Source of the DNA: JADHLJ01 sp038118725
GTDB taxonomy: Bacteria; Pseudomonadota; Alphaproteobacteria; Thalassobaculales; Thalassobaculaceae
NCBI GenBank assembly: GCA_038118725.1
Contig: JAYOIK010000026.1
Location: 1-60,188, forward strand
Length of the DNA stretch: 60,188 bases
Reading direction: 5' to 3'
The notes beneath the pieces are model-generated. The model saw only the letters and a list, made by a program, of their open reading frames with translations. It was not told the DNA's origin and did not search any database. Below, in pieces: positions 49,271-58,415 of this stretch (position 1 is its first letter; the number at the start of each line of letters is the position of its first letter). The translations under genes were made by a program, and so were the position numbers.

Positions 49271-50068
49271 TCATCCGAACAGGTTATTGTTAACTTCCGC
49301 GGTGATGAAAACATAGGCGCGGTCCCGTTCGCTATGGCCCCTGGGCTCCGAGCCGTGGATCGCGAACGGCGAGTTCGGGAAGACCACGAGCGTATTGGCC
49401 TGGTAGGGAACCGTCGCAACTTTCTCGATGAGATCGTCCCCAAGCTCGAACACATCGATCTTGTCTGGAGGACCGTTTTTGTATCGAAACAGATCCAGGC
49501 CGCCGCCGGTGGTCTCGTCATCCGGCGCGCGCAAATAAAAGAGCGCCGAAAACAGCCGGTTCCCGGCGTCCACATGGCTGGCGCGATGCGACCATGGCGG
49601 GCCGAGCGACGGGCCGATCAACTCCAACCTCGCGTCGGTCCGCACCTCGGCTTGGCCGTGCGCGTCGCCGCCGAACAAAACAAACCTCGCTTCCCGTAGC
49701 CACGCGATATCGGGCAGGTGATCGGGCCAATGCCCGGCGAAGATCTCGGCGACCCGGAGCGTGACCTCGGGGGCGGAATGGGCCCTGGCGAAGGCTTTCC
49801 ATGCTTCATCGATGATATCGGGTGTCCGCATCGCGTGGGCGTGGAATGCGATCCGCTGGTTGCTGGCCCGGTTTTTCGCCTTGGCCCGCGTATCGTGGTG
49901 GACAATCCGCGTCTCGATAAGCCGTTCGCACAGAACCGGGTCAAGGGCTTGCTCCTTGACGATATGCGGGAACGGGTCGAGCTGGATATCGGCTGGCGAC
50001 AGACGATCAAAAACCGTGGGAAACGGCTCGGGCGGCGGGCTCTTCGAGTCTTGTCCAGTGCCGCTCAA
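49271..50068 (-). CDS. 2-oxoglutarate/Fe(II) oxygenase, prolyl-hydroxylase-like
   Basis: A 265-residue protein with the double-stranded beta helix of 2OG-Fe(II) oxygenases. Ligands are His and Asp in SHVDAGNRLFSALFYLRAPD and the distal His in FPNSPFAIHGSEPRGH, with Arg in SERDRAYVF for 2-oxoglutarate. I propose TTG 50068 as start: it overlaps the TauD stop (TTGA) and GGGGGACC lies upstream; the longer frame from 50176 runs inside the TauD gene. The two oxygenase genes are therefore coupled. In some bacteria this type hydroxylates peptides or sugars on carrier molecules; the substrate is unknown. Confidence 0.7.
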   Translation of the reverse strand: MSGTGQDSKSPPPEPFPTVFDRLSPADIQLDPFPHIVKEQALDPVLCERLIETRIVHHDTRAKAKNRASNQRIAFHAHAMRTPDIIDEAWKAFARAHSAPEVTLRVAEIFAGHWPDHLPDIAWLREARFVLFGGDAHGQAEVRTDARLELIGPSLGPPWSHRASHVDAGNRLFSALFYLRAPDDETTGGGLDLFRYKNGPPDKIDVFELGDDLIEKVATVPYQANTLVVFPNSPFAIHGSEPRGHSERDRAYVFITAEVNNNLFG

Positions 50069-50964
50069 TAGGGACGGTCCCCCAGGATCGTGCAGCGGCG
50101 CATGACCCGTTTCTGGTTCGCGGTGTCGTAGCCGGTGGCCCGATGCAACAGCGAGCGATTGTCCCAGACCACGCATTGCCCAGGCTTCCAGCGATGGCGG
50201 TATACCAGATGATCCGGTGTGGCCGCGGCGTTCAATTCCTCGATCAGCGCGCGGCCCTCGTCATAGTCCATGCCCTCGATGGATTCCGCGTGATCGCCGA
50301 GAAAGATCGATAACTCGCCGGTTTCCGGGTGGGTGCGCAGGATCGGATGCGCGACCGGCGGCACCTTGGCCTTTTGCTCCTCGGTCATCGGGTCCTCGCC
50401 ATGGCGGCGGGTCCGCGAGAAGTCGAGATTGTGGATCGCCTTCAATCCGGTAAGCCGCGCGCGCCAATCCTCGCCCAACCACTCCAGCGCGCCCCGCATG
50501 TCGCAGAAATGGGTCTCGCCGCCGGTTTCCGGCACGATCTCGGCATACATCATCGTGGCCAGCCCGGTCCGCGCGCGCCAGGACCCGTCGGTGTGCCAAT
50601 GCATGGTGCCCTTGTCCGGATGCGCGCCGCTGGGATTGCCGTCGGCATCCAGATTGGTCAGCAGATAGATCTCCGGATGGCCATAGCCGTGATATTGATC
50701 CATCACATGAGTCTGCACCTCGCCGAAGGCATGGGCGAATTCGACCTGGGTCTCCGGCGGCAGGTCAACGTCCTGGAAGAAGATCAACTGGTGTTTAAGA
50801 AAGGCCTGATAGATCGACGGAAAGACCTCCGGCTTGACCGCGTCGGCCAGACCGATCCCGATGATCTCGACGCCCATGAAATCCGTGAGCGGTCGAGTCT
50901 CGAACGGCCAGTCCGATGGGTTGGTCGGGGGATTGGACAGAGTGGCTGTGGTTGTTTCCGGCAT
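50065..50964 (-). CDS. TauD/TfdA family dioxygenase
   Basis: A 299-residue 2-oxoglutarate/Fe(II) dioxygenase. FMGVEIIGIGLADAV is the N-terminal strand, WHTDGSWRARTGLATMMYAE (near 123-142) holds His and Asp ligands, and NRSLLHRATGYDTANQKRVM near 269-288 has the distal His and Arg. It would oxidise a small acid, sulfonate or phenoxy-type compound. The gene is divergent from the hydratase (124 bases) and coupled to the second oxygenase. It is one of two TauD-like proteins in the window (the other at 54605-55501). Confidence 0.85.
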   Translation of the reverse strand: MPETTTATLSNPPTNPSDWPFETRPLTDFMGVEIIGIGLADAVKPEVFPSIYQAFLKHQLIFFQDVDLPPETQVEFAHAFGEVQTHVMDQYHGYGHPEIYLLTNLDADGNPSGAHPDKGTMHWHTDGSWRARTGLATMMYAEIVPETGGETHFCDMRGALEWLGEDWRARLTGLKAIHNLDFSRTRRHGEDPMTEEQKAKVPPVAHPILRTHPETGELSIFLGDHAESIEGMDYDEGRALIEELNAAATPDHLVYRHRWKPGQCVVWDNRSLLHRATGYDTANQKRVMRRCTILGDRPY

Positions 50965-51088
50965 CGTTCAATTCCTCCACCCGCGATCCTGTTCCGGTCC
51001 GCGGCGCCGCGCAAGCTGCTCGATGATCGGTGATGGCGCGGCTTTGGTCTTTGGGTGTAGATTTGGTCGAGTTTAACCGGAGAGTCGC

Positions 51089-51880
51089 ATGACCGACCAG
51101 CATCATATCGACCGTATCGCCCGACATCTGCATGACGCGCACGCTTCTCGTTCGCGTTTCGAGAATCTCACGGGCGACTTCGCGCTCGGCTCCATCGACG
51201 ATGCATACCGCGTGCAGATCGCCCTCAACAAGCTCTGGGAAGGCGGCCCGAAGGGCACGATCGTCGGCTACAAGATCGCGCTGACCTCCCAGGCCATACG
51301 GGATCTGGTCGGTGTCGATGACCCCTGCGGTGGGGCGATCTTCGCCTCGACGGTATATCAGTCCCCGGCGAACATTCCCCTGTCGAGTTTCGTCAGGCTC
51401 GGTCTGGAGTTCGAGCTTGCCTTTCGCATGGGCAAGGACGTTCCCACGGGAACGCCTCTCGACGCAGAGACCATCGCGCCCTACGTCGACGCCGCGATGC
51501 CGGCTTTTGAGCTGATCGAGGACCGCGACGCCGACTATTCCGGTCTCGACGCGGCCACATTGGTCGCCGACAACGCCTGGTCGGGAGGGATGGTGCTGGG
51601 CGCGCCGTCGACCGCGTGGCGGGAGTTGGACCTTGCCACGACGCCCGTTTCACTTTCGTTTAACGGCGCGAACGAGGAGGCGGTCACCGGGGCGGCGATG
51701 GGCAATCCGCTCACATCGCTGGCCTATCTCGCGCGTTTACTGGGCGACCAGGGACGGTCCCTGAAGGCCGGCGATATCGTGATGAGCGGCTCGACCCTCG
51801 CGACCCGTTTCGCGAAAGCCGGCGATCACGCGATCTACACGGTCGAGGGGCTCGGTTCGGTGGAGATGCGTGTCGCGTAG
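51089..51880 (+). CDS. 2-keto-4-pentenoate hydratase-like (FAH superfamily)
   Basis: A 263-residue protein of the MhpD/2-oxopent-4-enoate hydratase group. IVGYKIALTSQAIRDLVGVD near 50-69, LGLEFELAFRMGKDVP with acidic metal ligands, and GDIVMSGSTLATRFAKAG are the family segments; the Glu/Asp in EFE and later EDRDADY bind Mg. It hydrates products of aromatic ring meta-cleavage, which suits the dioxygenase-rich region, though no ring-cleavage gene is certain here. Start ATG 51089 follows CGGAGAG. It is followed by a DUF547 lipoprotein. Confidence 0.8.
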   Translation: MTDQHHIDRIARHLHDAHASRSRFENLTGDFALGSIDDAYRVQIALNKLWEGGPKGTIVGYKIALTSQAIRDLVGVDDPCGGAIFASTVYQSPANIPLSSFVRLGLEFELAFRMGKDVPTGTPLDAETIAPYVDAAMPAFELIEDRDADYSGLDAATLVADNAWSGGMVLGAPSTAWRELDLATTPVSLSFNGANEEAVTGAAMGNPLTSLAYLARLLGDQGRSLKAGDIVMSGSTLATRFAKAGDHAIYTVEGLGSVEMRVA

Positions 51881-51900
51881 TCAGCGACGAGGCTGGAGGC

Positions 51901-52773
51901 ATGCCGGTGACGGCCGTGGGGCGCCGAGGTTTCGCGAGATTGGCGATCGGGGCCGTGTTGGCGACCATGACCGGTTGCGCGCGCGGTGGCGGCTCGCCCG
52001 ACACCCCGGGTCATCTGGCGGGTCCCTGGGATCAATTTGTCGCGGGCTCCAAGCGGCAAGTCGATCACTCGCCGCTAGCGCTGTTGTTGGAGCGATACGT
52101 CCTGAAGCGCTCCGACGGGGTACATTTGTTCGCCTATGGCGACGTAACCGAGGCGGATCGCGCCGATCTCGACCGCTACATATTGAGTATGGCGAGCTTC
52201 GCCGTGGATAGCCTGGATCGGCGCGAGCAATACGCGTTCTGGCTCAATCTCTATAACGCCCTGGTCCTGCGTCTGGTGCTCAGCCGGTATCTCATTCTTT
52301 CGATCAAGGATATCCGTTTTGGCCTCGGGCCGTTGGGGGAAGGGCCCTTCGAGAGGGAATTGGTCAAGGTGCTTGGCCGACCGGTCAGTCTGTCCGACAT
52401 CCGAGAGCGGATACTATGGCCGATTTTCAAGGATCCAAGGCTCCACTACGGGCTGTGCGACGCGGCGATTGGCTCGCCCAATCTGCAACCTCGCGTTTTT
52501 ACCGGAGAGCGGGTGGATCGGATGCTTGACGGAGCGGCGCTGGATTTCGTGAATCATCCCCGGGGCGCGCGGCGTGATGAAGGGGGCTTGGTGCTGTCGG
52601 AACTTTATCGGCGCCACACGGCGGCGTTCGGGGGGGGCTTCGCGGAAGTGCTCGCGCATCTCCGGCTCTATGCCGACGGCGCGTTGCTGCCGGCCCTGCG
52701 CGGCGCGAGATCCGCCCGCTACGCGTTCGATTGGTCGCTGAACGACGGGACGGGGCTCGGAAATTTACGCTGA
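51901..52773 (+). CDS. DUF547 lipoprotein
   Basis: A 290-residue protein with a twin-Arg-like RRGF start, hydrophobic LAIGAVLATMTG and a lipobox-like Cys (TMTGCARG, near residue 26), so it is probably a lipoprotein. The DUF547 segment includes REQYAFWLNLYNALVLRLVL near 105-124 and FKDPRLHYGLCDAAIGSPNL near 178-197, with conserved His and Cys. Function of DUF547 is unknown; it often lies in the periplasm. It starts 20 bases after the hydratase and is likely on the same transcript. Confidence 0.75.
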   Translation: MPVTAVGRRGFARLAIGAVLATMTGCARGGGSPDTPGHLAGPWDQFVAGSKRQVDHSPLALLLERYVLKRSDGVHLFAYGDVTEADRADLDRYILSMASFAVDSLDRREQYAFWLNLYNALVLRLVLSRYLILSIKDIRFGLGPLGEGPFERELVKVLGRPVSLSDIRERILWPIFKDPRLHYGLCDAAIGSPNLQPRVFTGERVDRMLDGAALDFVNHPRGARRDEGGLVLSELYRRHTAAFGGGFAEVLAHLRLYADGALLPALRGARSARYAFDWSLNDGTGLGNLR

Positions 52774-52875
52774 ACGACGCTTGTCGGTTTCCCGCGCGCC
52801 GCAGCGTGTTAAGATTCCCATGACTCGCGGTCGGGGCGATCGCGAGCGTGGACTGGCCACGAACGGGAGGCCGAT

Positions 52876-53691
52876 ATGAAACGAATTCTTCTTCCCTTTG
52901 GTTCCGATTCGGCGAGTGACGCGCCGATAGCCGCCGCCGCCACCTTGGCGGCTCGGCATGGCGGAAATGTCACGGCCATGTTCTATCCACGACTGCCCGA
53001 CCCGGTGATCGTCGATCCGATGAGTGGCGGCGTGGTCTCCTATGACGGATTGGACGAGGAGATAGAGGCGCAAAAAACCAGCGCGGCGGAACGGATCCGC
53101 GAACGCGCCGCGCAATGCGAGCCGGCGTTGTCCGCGGATCGTCTCGACGTCGACATGAGCGGGCTCTCGAATTGGCGTCAGGTCGGTGAGGTATGCCGGG
53201 TTCATGACATCGCGATGGTCGCGCGATCGCCGGAGAATCCGCATTGGCAAACGCTGTTTGAAATGGCGCTGTTCGAGGGAGGGCGCCCGGTCATGCTGGT
53301 GCCCGAGGGATGGAACAAGCCTTACGGGGATACGGTCGGCATTGCCTGGAACCACGCCACTGAAACCGCGCGGGTCGTCGCCATGGGGATGCCGATCATC
53401 GCCCAGGCCAAGAAGGTCGTGGTGATCGGCGTCGACGGCTGGGTGCATGCCGGCCCGGATACCTCGGCGTTGCAGAAGTATCTGGAAGGCCACGGGATCG
53501 AAACCGAGATCCGAACCGGCGCGTCCGGCGGCAATCCCGGTGATCGGGTCATGGAAGTCGCGTCAAGCGCCAATGTCGATCTGATGATCAAGGGGGCTTA
53601 CACACAAAGCCGCTTGACCCAAATGATCTTCGGCGGCGCGACCCGCGCGATCCTGGATCGAGCCCAGATTCCGGTCGTTTTCGCGAACTGA
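52876..53691 (+). CDS. Universal stress protein, tandem UspA
   Basis: A 271-residue protein of two UspA-like halves. The N-terminal half begins MKRILLPFGSDSAS and the C-terminal half contains VGIAWNHATETARVV and the ATP-loop-like MIKGAYTQSRLTQMIFGGAT near 237-256, similar to GxxG(9)G(S/T). It may bind ATP and act in stress survival. GGGAGG lies before ATG 52876. It stands alone, with no operator evident. Confidence 0.85.
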   Translation: MKRILLPFGSDSASDAPIAAAATLAARHGGNVTAMFYPRLPDPVIVDPMSGGVVSYDGLDEEIEAQKTSAAERIRERAAQCEPALSADRLDVDMSGLSNWRQVGEVCRVHDIAMVARSPENPHWQTLFEMALFEGGRPVMLVPEGWNKPYGDTVGIAWNHATETARVVAMGMPIIAQAKKVVVIGVDGWVHAGPDTSALQKYLEGHGIETEIRTGASGGNPGDRVMEVASSANVDLMIKGAYTQSRLTQMIFGGATRAILDRAQIPVVFAN

Positions 53692-53813
53692 TCGGCGGTA
53701 TCTCGGCCGTCTCGATCACATCGGCGATGGCGTTCGGCTCCCGGCTCCGCGGTTGGATCTCGCGGTGATAGGATACGCGCATTGAATTCAAAGCGCTGGG
53801 CGGGAGCTGGAAC

Positions 53814-54581
53814 ATGGCGAGACTCGAGGGAAAAGTAGCGTTGATCACCGGCGCGGGAGGCGGTATCGGGCGGGCGACCGCGATCCGCTTCGCCCAGGAG
53901 GGCGCGAAGGTCGTCGTCACCGACATTGACACAACCCGCGGCGCTGAATCCGCCCGCCTCGCCAAGGACGCGGCCGGCAATGGCGGCGGCGACGCGATTT
54001 TCATCGAGACCGACGTGACCAGCCATGAGAGCGTGAAGGCGGCTGTGGCGGAAACCGTGGCCCAGTTCGGCGGCTTGCATATACTGCATAACAACGCCGG
54101 TGGCTCCACCATGCAGGACGGACCGGTCACCGAGGCGCCGGACGAGGAGTTCTGGCGGGTCATCAAACTCGACCTTTACGGCACTTTCGTTTCCTCCAAG
54201 CACGGCATTCCGGCGATCCAGGCATCCGGCGGCGGCTCGGTGATCAACATGGCCTCGAACGTGGCCTTGATGGCGCTGCCGGGCCGGGATTGCTACACGG
54301 CGGCCAAGGGTGGGGTTGCCTCGATGACCCGTTCCATGGCGGTGGAATACGCGCCGGACAAGATCCGGGTGAACGCGATCGCGCCCTCGGTGACACTGTC
54401 GGACCGGGTCAAGAAACTGTTGGACGAATCTCCCGACATCAAGAAACTGTCCGAGCAGCATCTTCTCGGCTTTGGGCAACCGCTGCATATCGCCAACATG
54501 GCGGTCTATCTGGCGTCCGATGAATCCGAGATCACCACCGGACAGATCCTTTCCGTCGACAGTGGCGTGACCATCTACTGA
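53814..54581 (+). CDS. SDR-family NAD-dependent oxidoreductase
   Basis: A 255-residue classical short-chain dehydrogenase. TGAGGGIGRATAIRFA (near 12-27), TDID after the second strand (NAD preference), HNNAGG, INMAS and YTAAKGG (Tyr and Lys) are all intact. The end ITTGQILSVDSGVTIY is typical. It is the first gene of a four-gene operon with TauD-like, VOC and CoA ligase genes (gaps 23, 4 and 11 bases). It likely oxidises an alcohol intermediate of the same pathway. Confidence 0.85.
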   Translation: MARLEGKVALITGAGGGIGRATAIRFAQEGAKVVVTDIDTTRGAESARLAKDAAGNGGGDAIFIETDVTSHESVKAAVAETVAQFGGLHILHNNAGGSTMQDGPVTEAPDEEFWRVIKLDLYGTFVSSKHGIPAIQASGGGSVINMASNVALMALPGRDCYTAAKGGVASMTRSMAVEYAPDKIRVNAIAPSVTLSDRVKKLLDESPDIKKLSEQHLLGFGQPLHIANMAVYLASDESEITTGQILSVDSGVTIY

Positions 54582-54604
54582 GCCGAAGGGAATGGGAGGC
54601 AATC

Positions 54605-55501
54605 ATGGGTATCGAAATTCGCGCCTTGAAACCAGGTTCCGGCTTTGCCGCCGAGGTCAACGGGCTTGACTTGCGTGAGCCGCTGAGCGACGCCGATTTT
54701 TCGGCGGTTCAGGACGCGTTTCACCAATACGGCGTGTTGGTTCTGCGGGATCAGGACATCAACGACGAGCAACAGGTGGCGTTCTCCAGCCGGTTCGGAG
54801 ATCTGGAAACATCTCTTGGTTTCGATCAATACGGCGGCGTGATCCTGCCGCAGATCGCCCGTATCTCGAATGTCGGCGAGGACGACCAGATCCGCCCGCA
54901 TGACCACGAGAAGTCCCGCTATCACCGGGGTAACAGCCTTTGGCATACCGACAGCTCCTTCAAGAAGGTGCCGGCGAATGCCTCGCATCTGTCGGGGCGC
55001 GAGGTGCCGCCGATCGGCGGCGAGACCGAGTTCGCCGATGTCCGCGCCGCCTATGATGCTTGGCCGGGCTCGGCCAGCGGGATCACCAAGGAAGATCTGG
55101 AGGGGCTGATCTGCCAGCATTGGATCGTGTTCTCCCGCACCCTGATCGTCGGCGATATCTTCACGGACGAGGACAAGAAGCGGCTCCAGCCGGTGCGCCA
55201 GTCCCTTATCCGCACCCATCCGGTGACGGGCCGAAAGGTCTTCTATGTCGGCAGTCACTGCCAGTTCGTCGAAGGCTGGGACTTCCCGAAAAGCCGGGCG
55301 CTGATCAATGAGCTGACCTCCTGGATCACCCGTCCGGAATTCGTCTACGCCCATAAATGGCGCCAGAAGGATCTGGTGATGTGGGATAACCGAGTGGTCC
55401 TGCATCGCGGAAATCCCTGGCCGGACGAGGACTATCGCCGGGTCATGCACCGCACCACCGTCGCCGGCGACGGCCCGACCGTGGCCGACGCGGCGGAGTA
55501 G
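54605..55501 (+). CDS. TauD/TfdA family dioxygenase
   Basis: A 298-residue Fe(II)/2-oxoglutarate dioxygenase nearer to the TfdA branch (2,4-D/ alpha-ketoglutarate) than the one at 50065. IRALKPGSGFAAEVNGLDLR opens the protein, SLWHTDSSFKKVPANASHLS (near 115-134) has the His and Asp, and NRVVLHRGNPWPDEDYRRVM near 262-281 the distal His and Arg. The ribosome site GGGAGGC precedes ATG 54605. It is in the SDR-VOC-CoA ligase operon, which points to oxidative ether or alkyl cleavage followed by oxidation and CoA activation. Confidence 0.85.
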   Translation: MGIEIRALKPGSGFAAEVNGLDLREPLSDADFSAVQDAFHQYGVLVLRDQDINDEQQVAFSSRFGDLETSLGFDQYGGVILPQIARISNVGEDDQIRPHDHEKSRYHRGNSLWHTDSSFKKVPANASHLSGREVPPIGGETEFADVRAAYDAWPGSASGITKEDLEGLICQHWIVFSRTLIVGDIFTDEDKKRLQPVRQSLIRTHPVTGRKVFYVGSHCQFVEGWDFPKSRALINELTSWITRPEFVYAHKWRQKDLVMWDNRVVLHRGNPWPDEDYRRVMHRTTVAGDGPTVADAAE

Positions 55502-55505
55502 CAAG

Positions 55506-56006
55506 GTGGCCGATAACGCGCTGCAGATCTTCCATGTGAACTTGAACTGTAGCGATCTCGACAGATCCCGCGCGTTCTATGAGTTGATCGGTTTTTCGGT
55601 GGTCAATGCCTTCGAGGAGGATGGCGCGCCGGATACCAGAAGCTTTGGCGAGATCGGTCTCGCGCCGATCCTTCGGATGCCTGGTAACTGCGACGCCCGC
55701 GCCGTGCTGATGGCGCTTTCCGATGATCCGAGGGCGACCCGTCTTGACCTGATTGAATGGAAGGTGCCGGAGAGCGAAACCGTCCCCAAGGGCGATCTCG
55801 CCCGGATCGGCTTTGGCCGCCTGTGCCTCCGGGTCAGGGATTGCAACGCGCTGCATGACAAGCTCGTGGCGGCGGGACACGCGCCCTATGCCGAGCCCCT
55901 GGAGATTAGCATGGGCGGCACAAGACAGCTGGTGTTCTGCGTCGACGATCCCGACGGCACGGTGGTGGAGTTCATGCAGTTTCTGAAACCCGGGCAAGAT
56001 CGCTAG
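55506..56006 (+). CDS. VOC family protein
   Basis: A 166-residue vicinal-oxygen-chelate protein, starting at GTG 55506 four bases after the TauD-like stop. FHVNLNCSDLDRSRAFYELI (residues 6-25) carries the first His, LRVRDCNALHDKLVAAGHA the second unit, and FCVDDPDGTVVEFMQF the C-terminal Glu. It may isomerise, cleave or bind an intermediate in the operon. The other VOC protein of the window (48662-49144) is only distantly similar. Confidence 0.8.
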   Translation: MADNALQIFHVNLNCSDLDRSRAFYELIGFSVVNAFEEDGAPDTRSFGEIGLAPILRMPGNCDARAVLMALSDDPRATRLDLIEWKVPESETVPKGDLARIGFGRLCLRVRDCNALHDKLVAAGHAPYAEPLEISMGGTRQLVFCVDDPDGTVVEFMQFLKPGQDR

Positions 56007-56017
56007 GCGGACCGACG

Positions 56018-57595
56018 ATGGAAATCGATCAGAAGAGCCGCGAGCGGGTCTTTCACTATATCGTCGAGGATCACGCCCGGCGGATGCCGGACAAGCCCTG
56101 TCTGGTGATGAATGACAGGGTTCTTACCTATGGCGAGTTTGACCGCGAGGTGAACCGCTGGGCTCGGGGGTTCGCGGCGCGTGGTGTCGCCAAGGGGGAC
56201 CGGGTGCTGGTGATGATCACCAGCGGCATCGAACATGTCGTGATCTGGCAGGCGATTTCCAAGCTCGGCGCGATGATCGTGCCGGTAAACGAGGCCTATA
56301 AGGGCGCGATGCTGCTGCATCAGGTCAATGACGCGGATGCGCGCCTGGCCATCGTGCATGGCCGGCATCTGCCGCATTGGGAGGCGCTAGCCGAGGAAAT
56401 TCAAGGGCTTGAGGCCATCGCGGTCTATCCTGATCTCGACCCCCGGGAGAGCCTTGACGCGTCTTGGGAGTTGATCCCCTTTCCGGCGCTGCGCACCGAC
56501 GATGCGAGCCCGATGCCCGCCGTCGCGCATTACACCGACCCGATGGCGATCTTCTATACCTCCGGCACCACGGGGCCGTCGAAGGGGGTGATCTATTCCC
56601 ACGCCCAGGCGCATGCCACGGCCCTGCCGATCGCCAAGCTCTGTGATCCCGACGATATTTTCTACATGTACATGCCGATGTTTCATGTCGGCTTGTCACA
56701 GATGTTCGGCTTTGTCGCGATCGCGGGCCTGACCATGGCGATCCGCGAGAAATTCAGCGTGCATAATTTCTGGCCCGACGTGCGGCGCTACGAGGCGACG
56801 ATCTCGATCCTGATCTCGACCATGCCGAGCTTTCTGGCCAGCCTGCCGCCCGACCCGAGGGACCGGGATCATACCCTCAAGAAGATGATCATCATACCCC
56901 TACCGCCGGATCTTGACGCGATCAAGGAACGCTATGGCTTTGAAGTAACGACATTTTTCAACATGACCGAGATCAGCGTCGGGATCACCGCGGATGGTTT
57001 CAATCTCGCCAACAATACCTCATGCGGCCGTCCGCGCGAGGGTGTTCAGGCGCGGATTGTCGATGAGCTGGATGAGGAGGTCCCGGTGGGTGAGATCGGC
57101 GAGTTGGTGTTGCGGGCCGATAATCCCTGGGAGTTCAATTCCGGCTATTGGCGCAACCCGGAGAAAACCGCCGAAGCCTGGCGCAATCAGTGGCTACACA
57201 CCGGCGATGCCTTCCGCCGCGACGCCGAGGGGAATTATTATTTCGTCGATCGGTTGAAGGACGCGATCCGTCGCAGGGGCGAGAATATCTCCTCCTTCGA
57301 GGTGGAACGCGAGGTTGACGCGCATCCCGCGGTACTTGAATCAGCGGCGGTCGCGGTGCCCTCGGAACATGGAGAGGACGAGGTCCTGGTGGTCGCCACC
57401 CTGGCGCCGGGCCAAAGCCTGATCGCGGAAGAACTGTGTACCTTTCTCGCGCCCCGGTTGCCGCGCTACATGGTGCCGCGCTATGTCCGGCTATTGACCG
57501 AGGAGCTGCCGAAGACCCCGACCGGCAAGATCCGCAAGGCGGCGCTGCGCGAGGAGGGCATCGCCGAGGCGTGGGACGCGCTTGGCCCCAGTTAG
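56018..57595 (+). CDS. AMP-binding acyl-CoA synthetase, CaiC-like
   Basis: A 525-residue ANL-family ligase that activates a carboxylate with ATP and CoA. The P-loop is FYTSGTTGPSKGVIYSH near residue 180, NMTEISVGIT near 313, the ATP motif WLHTGDAFRRDAEGNYYFVD near 391-410, RIKDAIRRRGENIS type (here LKDAIRRRGENISSFEVE) and the C-terminal catalytic Lys in PKTPTGKIRKAAL (near 500-512). The layout resembles crotonobetaine/carnitine-CoA ligases. It ends the SDR-TauD-VOC operon, so the acid released by the pathway probably enters CoA-dependent degradation. Confidence 0.85.
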   Translation: MEIDQKSRERVFHYIVEDHARRMPDKPCLVMNDRVLTYGEFDREVNRWARGFAARGVAKGDRVLVMITSGIEHVVIWQAISKLGAMIVPVNEAYKGAMLLHQVNDADARLAIVHGRHLPHWEALAEEIQGLEAIAVYPDLDPRESLDASWELIPFPALRTDDASPMPAVAHYTDPMAIFYTSGTTGPSKGVIYSHAQAHATALPIAKLCDPDDIFYMYMPMFHVGLSQMFGFVAIAGLTMAIREKFSVHNFWPDVRRYEATISILISTMPSFLASLPPDPRDRDHTLKKMIIIPLPPDLDAIKERYGFEVTTFFNMTEISVGITADGFNLANNTSCGRPREGVQARIVDELDEEVPVGEIGELVLRADNPWEFNSGYWRNPEKTAEAWRNQWLHTGDAFRRDAEGNYYFVDRLKDAIRRRGENISSFEVEREVDAHPAVLESAAVAVPSEHGEDEVLVVATLAPGQSLIAEELCTFLAPRLPRYMVPRYVRLLTEELPKTPTGKIRKAALREEGIAEAWDALGPS

Positions 57596-57599
57596 TGCA

Positions 57600-58415
57600 T
57601 TATAGTGCATCTTTTTCCGGGCGATGTGCATGATAGTGCTCGAAATCCGCGCGATTCATGGTCAATCGCGCCACTTTGGCGTCAAGCGCGCGCTCCGGCA
57701 TCTCGCCCACCGCGATCGCGAGATATTCATCCGCTTCCTCGGTCCGATTCAGCGCCAGAGCCGCGCGGGCTCGCAGCAATGCCGCCTCGCCACGATGCGC
57801 GCCGAGGGCGAGGGCACGGGAGGCTTCTTCATGGGCGGCCTCGAAATCCCCGAGCGCGAATCTGGCGCCGGCGAGGGAGAGGCGCGCGTCGGCCCAGTCG
57901 GGTTGCAGGGTACAGGCCTGCCTTAGCGCCGTCGCGGCAACGCCGGTTCGTTGCAGCCGTGCCTCGCTCAATCCCATGAGCCGGTAGAGCCCCGCCGCGC
58001 CCGGGTCCAGCACCAGCGAGCGCCGCGACGCGGCTGGTACCTTCGGGTGATCGCCGAGCTGATAGCTGTATTGGGCCTTCAACGCTCGGATTTGCGGCGA
58101 AAGCGGCATCAGACATGCCAAGCGTCTCGCCAATTCAAGCGCCGGACCAGGGCCATGTACGAGCGCCATGGTCATGGTCGCGTGCCCGAACGCCGTTGGA
58201 AATCCAGGGCTGAGGATCAAGGCGCGTCTAAAAAAATCAAGCGCCCGGTCGTGCCGTCCCGCATTGCGTTGCAGGGCCGCTATGTTGAATGAGAGATCCG
58301 GGTCGTCCGGGGACACCCGAAATGCCTCCATCAGCGCTTCCAAGGCGGCGTCCGTATCGCCCCGCGCCAGCAGGCGCCCGATTTCGCGCCGGTCCGCCAT
58401 GTTATCGACCGTCAT
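57600..58415 (-). CDS. Tetratricopeptide-repeat protein
   Basis: A 271-residue TPR protein with about five to six repeats, for instance DPDLSFNIAALQRNAGRHDR and ALDFFRRALILSPGFPTAFG, and later ADARLSLAGARFALGDFEAA. TPRs bind partner proteins. It is encoded directly after the surface-carbohydrate protein with an ATGA overlap (58412-58415), so the two probably act together in capsule or surface polysaccharide synthesis. No catalytic domain is seen. Confidence 0.8.
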   Translation of the reverse strand: MTVDNMADRREIGRLLARGDTDAALEALMEAFRVSPDDPDLSFNIAALQRNAGRHDRALDFFRRALILSPGFPTAFGHATMTMALVHGPGPALELARRLACLMPLSPQIRALKAQYSYQLGDHPKVPAASRRSLVLDPGAAGLYRLMGLSEARLQRTGVAATALRQACTLQPDWADARLSLAGARFALGDFEAAHEEASRALALGAHRGEAALLRARAALALNRTEEADEYLAIAVGEMPERALDAKVARLTMNRADFEHYHAHRPEKDAL

